From Trametes villosa (Eukaryota > Basidiomycota > Agaricomycetes > Polyporales > Polyporaceae): a stretch of DNA of 25,833 nucleotides. The translations under genes and the position numbers were made by a program. Positions 19,568 through 25,833 of the stretch are shown here, one piece after another. How positions within the stretch are numbered: position 1 is the first letter of the stretch; every line of letters starts with the position of its first letter. The stretch lies in NCBI GenBank assembly GCA_002964805.2, contig PUDQ02000093.1:1-25833 (forward strand). The letters are read 5' to 3'. Under the pieces are notes generated by a model, which was not told the origin of the DNA, searched no databases, and saw only the letters and a list, made by a program, of their open reading frames with translations.

Positions 19568-20238
19568 ACGAAGGCACGGAGGTGAACAGGTCGCCGTTCT
19601 TCGACAACTGTCCGCGGAACGTGACTCGCATCCGCACTTTCCGTTGCCCCAATGGGCGATTCCTACGCGTCAACACCTCTGCCTCGCTATCGCCTCTCGA
19701 GCCCATCGCCGCGTCCTTGTCCACGGCACTCATGAACTGGGTTTCACCGCACGCCTTCGCCTGCGGATACCCCGCCCTCACCCTACGGCACCGAACAGTC
19801 GGCACCGGCCGCGATTCCGCGACAGTGGCCCTCAACGCCATCGACGCCGCTCTACGGAAGCTCGTCTTCGACATTCGGACGGAGCCCTGCGAATGGGACG
19901 ACATCGCGGCGCTGGTGCCCGTCAGCCAAGACGAGCGCTTCCAGCCGTGCGCCCGCGCACTCTTCCTCTGCCCATGCCAGGGAAGATACTTCGGGGACGG
20001 TGGCTCCTTGCTCGGCCTCTTCGACTTCCGGGCTTGCGGTCAAGTACGGTTGCGGGAACTTCACCATCCCCCGTACGGAATCGCGATCGCATGGAGGCTG
20101 ATGGCGAGGAGGCGGAGGTGTACGGGGCGGTGTACGAGCGCCGATCCTCTTCTCCCCGAAGGTGTCTTGACTATGCCTGCGTTGCTATTACCCGGTGGTT
20201 TTCGGTTCTCTGTAGGATTGTTGCGCGGTACAATGTAG
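19568..20238 (+). pseudogene. 5'-truncated F-box-like protein 1 fragment
   Basis: Encodes residues from about 116 to the original C-terminus (EGTEVNRSPFFDNCPRN.. to ..GLLRGTM), stop at 20236-20238. The start codon, the 11-nt first exon and the F-box are missing, so it could not join an SCF complex as the parent would. The frame runs open into the upstream flank to an ATG at 19456, giving a 260-codon fusion ORF whose first 37 codons come from the antisense of the F-box 2 upstream region. It sits head to head with the right copy of F-box gene 2, with 94 bp between 19361 and 19456, so divergent transcription is conceivable. Confidence 0.7.
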
Positions 20239-20305
20239 TAGTGTGCATGTGCAATGTAGTGCTTTCACCGTCGGCCCATCAGTCAAGTGGAATCGGCCCC
20301 GCGGG
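19568..20305 (-). repeat. Inverted copy of 7486-8223 (738 bp)
   Basis: Reverse complement of the left locus, and also inverted relative to 16713-17356 in the right copy. Both borders are sharp: 19567/19568 against block b and 20305/20306 against block a, with no overlapping microhomology at either. Confidence 0.95.
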
Positions 20306-21256
20306 GCGTCCAAGAAGTCCAAGTACGCGAAGTTCCGGCCCCCGCCCCTCGCGACGGAGCTCGCGCTCGCGCAGCTCGCAGACGGCGGCTCCATCGAGGA
20401 TCACATCCGGAGATTCGCCGAGGCGCAGGCCAAGGCTGCCGGCGCGACGGAGCTGACGCGTGACGGCCGCCTCGTCGGCGTAGCGGACGTGTACCGCGAC
20501 GGCGCGGGCGGCCTCTGGCGCGACCAGGACGAGGAGTGGGAGTACGCGCACCTGCTCGGCGGCGATGACGAGTGGTGCGGCAGCGAGGAGAGCTGGGTGC
20601 GCTTCGGCTCGCCGACGAAGGCGCGCAAGGCGTCCGTGGTCATCGCGGGTGGCGACGTCCGCCGCGGCAGCGTGTCGAGCGAGGACTCCGACCTCGACCC
20701 GCGCTACGCGATGCGCGCGGACGAGGACGCGGACGACCTCGCGCGCTTCGGCAGCGCGCTCGCGCCTGCGTGTGCGCGCCGGCCCGGCATGTCCGTCCTC
20801 GCCATCCCTGCGCGCACCCGGCGCACCGCCAAGCACCTGCGCAAGCCCGAGTTCCTCCTCGACGCCTTCCCCGTGCCTGCCTCTCCCTCCACCGCCTCTC
20901 CACGTGCCGCGCCTGCACCGCAGCTGAGCAACAGGGACAGGGAGCTCGCGGCGAAGCAGCGCAGGCGGCCTGCGCCGCTCACCCTGACGCCGCCGAGCCC
21001 GGCCTTCAAGTGCCCGACGAACCCGATGGACGCTGACCGCGTGCGGGACGACTTCCTCGCGTCCTCGTTCGCCCCTGCACACGCCGCGAAGCGCACACAC
21101 GCGTACGCGCATGCGCCCCAGCCGATCGTCCCGGCCACTCCGCGTGAGGCAGAGCCTGCTGCGACGATCGCAGTGAAGAAGGCGCCCCCGAAGCCCGTCG
21201 TCAAGAACGTCCGAGGCTTCCTGCGCGCGATGGGCGTGAAGAAGGGCGATCTATAG
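20243..21256 (+). CDS. Chimeric ORF: 21 new codons fused in frame to the C-terminal 316 aa of the Ser/Pro-rich protein
   Basis: The ATG at 20243 lies 4 bp after the stop of the F-box fragment. The first 21 codons (MHVQCSAFTVGPSVKWNRPRG) come from the reverse strand of the 3' flank of F-box gene 1. At 20306 the frame enters codon 252 of the Ser/Pro-rich gene (ASKKSKYAKF..) without a shift, and runs to the normal TAG at 21254-21256. The product would be 337 aa. It keeps the SIEDHIRRFAEAQ and VYRDGAGGLWRDQ blocks and the basic C-terminus, but loses the disordered N-terminal 251 residues. The normal promoter and the UTR intron are absent, so expression is uncertain. It is either a new chimeric gene or a non-expressed 5'-truncated pseudogene. 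Confidence 0.5.
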   Translation: MHVQCSAFTVGPSVKWNRPRGASKKSKYAKFRPPPLATELALAQLADGGSIEDHIRRFAEAQAKAAGATELTRDGRLVGVADVYRDGAGGLWRDQDEEWEYAHLLGGDDEWCGSEESWVRFGSPTKARKASVVIAGGDVRRGSVSSEDSDLDPRYAMRADEDADDLARFGSALAPACARRPGMSVLAIPARTRRTAKHLRKPEFLLDAFPVPASPSTASPRAAPAPQLSNRDRELAAKQRRRPAPLTLTPPSPAFKCPTNPMDADRVRDDFLASSFAPAHAAKRTHAYAHAPQPIVPATPREAEPAATIAVKKAPPKPVVKNVRGFLRAMGVKKGDL

Positions 21257-21922
21257 GCGCTCCCTGGGGTCCCCCTGCGCTGGAGTGCGGCCGGGAGATG
21301 AGTGCTCATGTAACTGATGAACTTCTGGAGTAGATCCGCCGCTGCCCTTGGAATACCTGGGTTCCCTTGACTGTACAGTTCCCCGCTGCGGTTTCATTGA
21401 CGTCCCTCGATCGGTGTATTATTTTATGTATTCTCGTGTAATCTGTAGCACCATTGCTGTCTTGCGGTTTGATACCTCTTGATTGGATTGTAGCCAATAG
21501 AGCCATTTGCGTCTTGACGATCGAATACCTGTGAGCATTGTCAGACACCATGAGTTCAAAGTAAAGCTGCGATGATCATGTCTAGCTCTCAGGAATTCAA
21601 TGTAGCAGACGTCCCCTCATGCTGGCCTGCATGTTGTCAGCATGAATAGATCGTCAGTCCCGCACGAAGGCTTGCCACTGGTGCATAGTACTTGGTGGCC
21701 GCTGCCGCGAGTCCAAGGAGTCAGCGGGCGAACTGGACGTAAGCGCTTAAGCAGTCACTTCTGCCAAACAGAAACAAACTGCGCGTCCGTGGCGCGCCGC
21801 TAGACGCGCGACGCGTCTCGTTCTCCGCCTAAGCCGCGACGAAAGCCACAGCCTCCACTGCGGGCTCCTCAAGTCCATACACGCACCCCCGAACGACCAC
21901 CGAGTATACTACGAACAAGGGC
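21257..21922. other. 3' UTR and intergenic region (right copy)
   Basis: Copy of 3289-3954. It includes the presumed promoter of the second histone chaperone gene, which is therefore carried complete. Confidence 0.4.
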
Positions 21923-23692
21923 ATGTCAGTTGACGATCAGCTGTTGCGCGACAAGGCGCTGGAAGTCATTGCCGCGGTCGTAAAAGACGGTGAACTCCAG
22001 TAAGCGTGCTCGGCGGTTCTTTGCCGCGCACTGTCAACACGCGACTGACACGTTGAAACATAGCCAATTCACATATGGGACGTACAGGAAGAAAGTTGAA
22101 GAAGCACTCACGCTCGATGCGGGTACTTTGAATGACCCCGAACTCAAGGCGGTCGTCCACCGTATCGCCAAGGACTATATTGTGCGTAGAAGCCCTGATG
22201 TACCCGGCGAGTTACGCGTGCTAACACCGCCACGTAGAGCAAGATAGAAGAAGATGGAGAAGAGTCGGCGAAAGAGGAGCCACCCGCGAAGAAGAGAAAA
22301 TCCACGGGCACCGCGCCGAAGGAGGCCAAGCCCCGAAAACCTCGGGCGAAGGCTGCAGGGGCTGGCACGACGGCCACCAAAAACCCGGGCAAGGGCGCAA
22401 AGGCGTCCTTCCGATCTGCGGTCGGTGCTAACTGCGCGATCCTCGTTCTCGACGTCCGCGACTCACGTATGCCGGCATAGTCAGTTGTCCCTTCCTCGGA
22501 CGAAGAGGCCGGCAGCGGCCCCGGTGCGGGGCCGTCGAGCAGCAAGCAGAAGCCCCGGGCCAGCGCTGCGGCGAAAACGCAGCGCGTGGAGAGCGAATCC
22601 GAGGTAACTGAAACCGCGCGCCGCACCGCGCGCCGAAGGCTAATCCGGAGACTCTCCCAGGGCTCGGCCGCCGATCAGCCCCCCAAGCCTGCTTCTGCGC
22701 GTGTGAAGCAGGGCTCTCCACCGCACGCAACATCCACCGCAGCCCCCGCACCGGCATCGGTCCCGGTAGATCGCCGTGGCGAATCTTCTGAGCCGACCAA
22801 ACAGGAGGATGCGGTACGTTTCCCTGCATAATGGGTCCGGCAGGCGTTTTTATCGGCACGGTACACAGCAGAAGAGCGAGTCGGAGTTGTCGGTGCTGAT
22901 CGACGAGCCTCCGGCTCGGAAGCGCAAGCGCAAGGGCGAGAGCACGGTGCGTGTCGATCCAGAGACGTCCGGGTCCCCTCGACTGACCGTGCCTCGGTCC
23001 TACAGGAGTCACAGGTTCGTAGCGGTGCTTGCTTCGTTCGCAAACATCAAATTCATCTCCACAGAAGACCAAGGGTTCGAAGGCCCCTGGCAGGAAGCGG
23101 AAGGAGCCCGCAAAGGAGCTATCCAAGGACGAGGAGACCATTAAGAGGCTTAAGGTCGGCATTAGTTACGTCACGTCACATGGCACCCGCGCTCACATTC
23201 TTCCGGCTGCTCTAGTCTCTGGTCGTGGCTTGTGGAGTGCGCAAGGTCTGGGCGAAGGAGTTCAAGGATCTCGAGAAGCCCTCGGACCAGATTCGACGGC
23301 TGAAGCAGATGCTCGCCGACCTCGGCATGACGGGGCGCCTGAGCCTGGAGCAGGCGAAAGCCATCAAGGCGAAGCGGGAGTTCGAGCAGGAACTTGGTAC
23401 GCGTCGCGCATATCTCCCTCTCTTCGCTGCTCAAACTCGACTGCGTCGCGGTTGCAGAGGACGTGCAGGAGTTCGCCAGTAAGATTAGCTCAGGCCCGTC
23501 AGCGACCCGGAGTCAGCGAAAGAAGGCAAACGCGAAGGAAGAGGAGGAAGTTGAATCCGAGGTCGAGGCCATTCCCAAGCGCAAGGTTCGTGTTTGGAAT
23601 CAAGTCCCTGCATCTCGTTTTGATCTCGACACCTGTGTTGTCAGAATGCCCGTCAGAGTATCATGGCGTTCTTGGGCGACGACAGCGAGTAA
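21923..23692 (+). CDS. HIRIP3/CHZ-like histone chaperone, right copy (395 aa)
   Basis: Full second copy with identical exon structure: 21923-21999, 22064-22181, 22238-22420, 22481-22603, 22661-22813, 22869-22946, 23006-23014, 23065-23154, 23216-23396, 23458-23585 and 23645-23692. The predicted protein is the same as the left copy, including the C-terminal core starting LVVACGVRKVW. The whole upstream spacer is copied too, so both genes are probably expressible, which would double the gene dose if the duplication is real. Subunit and role as for the left copy. Confidence 0.82.
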
Positions 23693-24038
23693 TCACCGAC
23701 GCGCCCGTGCTCTGATTTGTTATTTGTTTTGCCGCTTGGGGCCTTGTGGTTCACTCTTCATGTCGTATGTATCTATGCGTAGTGCTTTCCTGGTCGTCTA
23801 GTATACAGTACATAGAACATTGATGATGAGGTCTCGTCGTCAAACTGATAATACTCTACTCTACGTGCTATTCATCGCTGTGTCGTCGACACCCGTCACC
23901 CGCACACACCCTGGGGATCGTGTCCAGGTAGGCTCATATCTATCACATCTACAGTCTGAATCACGAGGCGGCGACTTAGTACTGTACACAGAACTCTAAA
24001 CCGAAACCAGTTGTATGCCTTTGACGGAGCAGCAAAAA
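23693..24038. other. Spacer between the histone chaperone gene and the tRNA (right copy)
   Basis: Copy of 5725-6070. Nothing further seen. Confidence 0.4.
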
Positions 24039-24120
24039 CTCTCTGTCGGGGAGTCGAACCCCGCTTTCGCGCGCACCATTGCATGACAGGCGCGTGTACT
24101 AACCGATATACTAACAGAGA
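24039..24120 (-). tRNA. tRNA-Asp (GTC) with a short intron, right copy
   Basis: Identical to 6071-6152: the same acceptor, D, anticodon and T stems, anticodon GTC at 24085-24087, and about 8 intron bases after position 37. As the polymerase III promoter is internal, this copy should be functional. Confidence 0.88.
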
Positions 24121-25436
24121 CTTGCTGTCTTCCAGCGTACTTTGCAAAACATCTCTGGTTCAGGTTTAGGCTCGTCTCATTATGACCTTCATCCAGTCAA
24201 CCAGTGGTTGCACAATACCCATTCGTACGCCAGTAACGCTCCCAGCCTTCATCCGCAAAAAAATGCTGATCTAGAGTGATATCGAAGACCCACCGCCGAA
24301 AACCCAGTTTGGCCTAACCCGCTACCGAGAGCACCGCCACCGATATCCGATTGAGTTTCCTGCTCATGTCCCGAGGCTGGCAGCGGTTCGAACAGCACCC
24401 CTCCGAGTGTGAATTGTCGTCGGGCCGGGCTTAACAGAGCAGCCTAGTTCGCTACAGCCGCCGAGCGAGGCCACCGCGTAAAAGTGAGATCGAGGAAAGG
24501 AAGCTGCGCTGCCGTCACCCGGCGGAACCTACTGCTCCAGGGAACGTACAGCGGCCGTAAAACCACAGCGACGCCGGTTTCTGTGCGCGACATTTCGGGA
24601 GAACGCCGTGGAATGTGGGGGGAATGGCTTGGGGTTCTGTTACGCCGCGCTGCAGCCGATCCGAAGTGTGCCGCGCGCGTGCGGGGTGGGCTTGGGTTCC
24701 CTACGATATGCCAAGTGCAATTGCTGCCGCTGGCGGATTCCGTTGGAGGCGCCATCCGGCATCATAATATCGCGGTAAGGTTAGAGGAGCTTGCGGAGAC
24801 CTCGAGGAGGGAATATGCGGACCTGTCGTTTAGGATGCGGAGGATCCGACGACTGAGAGTACCGGAGTGGGTTCGAGGGCGGAATTGCTGCAGAACGGCG
24901 CGAATGTGACGGGGAGCGCGTGTATGAGTTTCTTGCGCTGTGTTCGAACGGTTAGATCATTACGCACCGTGGTAGTTCTCGAGCGCCGCCGCGACTGCTA
25001 TAGCTCCGGCTGCGCCGTTTCAGCATGTAATGCGGCGCGAACACATCGACACTAGGCTCGGAATAGCAGGGCGCAATGCAATGGAAGAAGCCTGCAGGAC
25101 ATGAGCGGCAAATACGCTCCCGTCCCATCTTCGACGATCGGACCGCTGCTGGGGGACGGGGTCCCTCTGCGGCGCCCGCATGAGGCGGCAAGCATCCAGG
25201 GCCTGAACGCACAGAAGGCGGCGACCTGCGGCGCACCTGGGCCCTGTGCCATCCGGACGTCACTTCGACATATGATGATGCGCCAGCGCATCCCGGAGCC
25301 AGTCAGAAGGCGAGGAAAGACGTACTGGGGCCCCGGCGAACCGCCGCTGCTCCTTCGCCGCCCGCGACTCCCCAGCTCGAGATGCCTGCAGGCAGCAGCG
25401 CGCTCCAAGCCGCCGAGCGCCCTCGGAGGACGCGAC
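24121..25436. other. Region without an assignable gene (right copy)
   Basis: Copy of 6153-7468. The same unassigned open frames are present. Confidence 0.3.
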
Positions 25437-25833
25437 ACGTTTCCCGAGCCAAAGACCGGGGACGGCGAATACCAAGACAGCAATCGGGCCGACCAGCAGC
25501 AGGTGGGGGGGAGGACATGCCCTGGGTCCTGGGGTGGAGTGCCTCTGGGCTACGGTCTGCGAGGGCCCCATGTCATGCGATGTCGATGCCCTGCTATACA
25601 GAATTCGCGGCCGGTAGCGGGAAATCGGCGGATGCGGATAGAGGAAAGTAGCGCAGGGAGGAGAGCATAGCGTGCAGCATAGGGCGATGTAGCAGACTCG
25701 CGGCTTGGGGGAGATGGGATGTCATCATCGCCAAATTGGGTTGAGCGCGCTCACGTCGAGGACTGGCCATGCCCTCCCCGAGCATGCCCATCCGACGTCT
25801 CTAGCGACGAGTAGGATTGCGTCGGCCTTCGCT
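25437..25833. other. Unique right flank of the duplication; possible gene fragment
   Basis: Just past the border a plus-strand frame reads DTFPEPKTGDGEYQDSNR then ADQQQ, followed by a GTGGGG donor-like site. A possible acceptor, TATACAG, ends near 25600. This looks like part of a gene cut by the insertion, but no family is recognisable and no complete model can be made. Confidence 0.25.

Larger units (their letters stand above)
20306..25436 (+). repeat. Right copy of block a (5131 bp, direct)
   Basis: Matches 2338-7468 at offset 17968. It begins within the Ser/Pro-rich gene at codon 252 and ends after GACGCGAC. Beyond 25436 the sequence no longer matches the left locus. Confidence 0.95.

Noticed and set aside
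16713..25436. Duplication as a transposon insertion
   Set aside because: No terminal repeats, no target-site duplication comparing 16712 with 25437, no transposase or reverse transcriptase, and introns are retained, which also rules out retroposition.

Overview
The window looks like a nuclear chromosome segment of a filamentous basidiomycete, most likely an agaricomycete (inference). The support is GC-rich coding sequence, genes split by many 48-84 nt introns with GT..AG ends and CTAAC/CTGAC-like branch sites, a short-intron tRNA gene, and a fast-evolving F-box-like gene family. I see no bacterial operons, CRISPR array, transposase or viral gene.

Left part (1-6152): the C-terminal end of a Ran-binding-domain protein (1-432, +), an unrecognised 567-residue Ser/Pro-rich basic protein (1585-3288, +), an 11-exon gene for a HIRIP3/CHZ-like H2A-H2B histone chaperone (3955-5724, +), and an intron-containing tRNA-Asp(GTC) (6071-6152, -). 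Middle part: two tandem F-box-like paralogs on the minus strand (7553-8614 and 9178-10228), a small hypothetical gene (10797-11141, -), a Zn2Cys6 transcription-factor gene (11480-12410, -) whose last exon carries a 173-bp tandem duplication, and a complete 10-exon mitochondrial dicarboxylate carrier gene (13531-14995, -).

Right part (16713-25436): almost entirely a second copy of 2338-10434 with its order changed. Source block 7580-10434 comes first in direct orientation (16713-19567). Next is an inverted copy of 7486-8223 (19568-20305). Last is source block 2338-7468 in direct orientation (20306-25436). This is a circular permutation of one contiguous 8.1-kb source, with an extra inverted 738-bp piece at the seam. 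I found one base difference, and it is synonymous. The right copy holds both F-box genes, the histone chaperone gene and the tRNA intact. It also creates an F-box-less fragment (to 20238) and an in-frame chimeric ORF (20243-21256). The left copy is the source, because there the Ser/Pro-rich gene is whole.

The genes are mostly unrelated housekeeping and lineage-specific genes rather than a cluster with a joint pathway. The most interesting content is structural: the permuted duplication, the in-frame gene fusion it made, the inverted F-box repeats it created, and several very small exons (9, 11 and 18 nt) that single-ORF gene calling would miss. An assembly or haplotype artefact must be excluded before the duplication is taken as biology.
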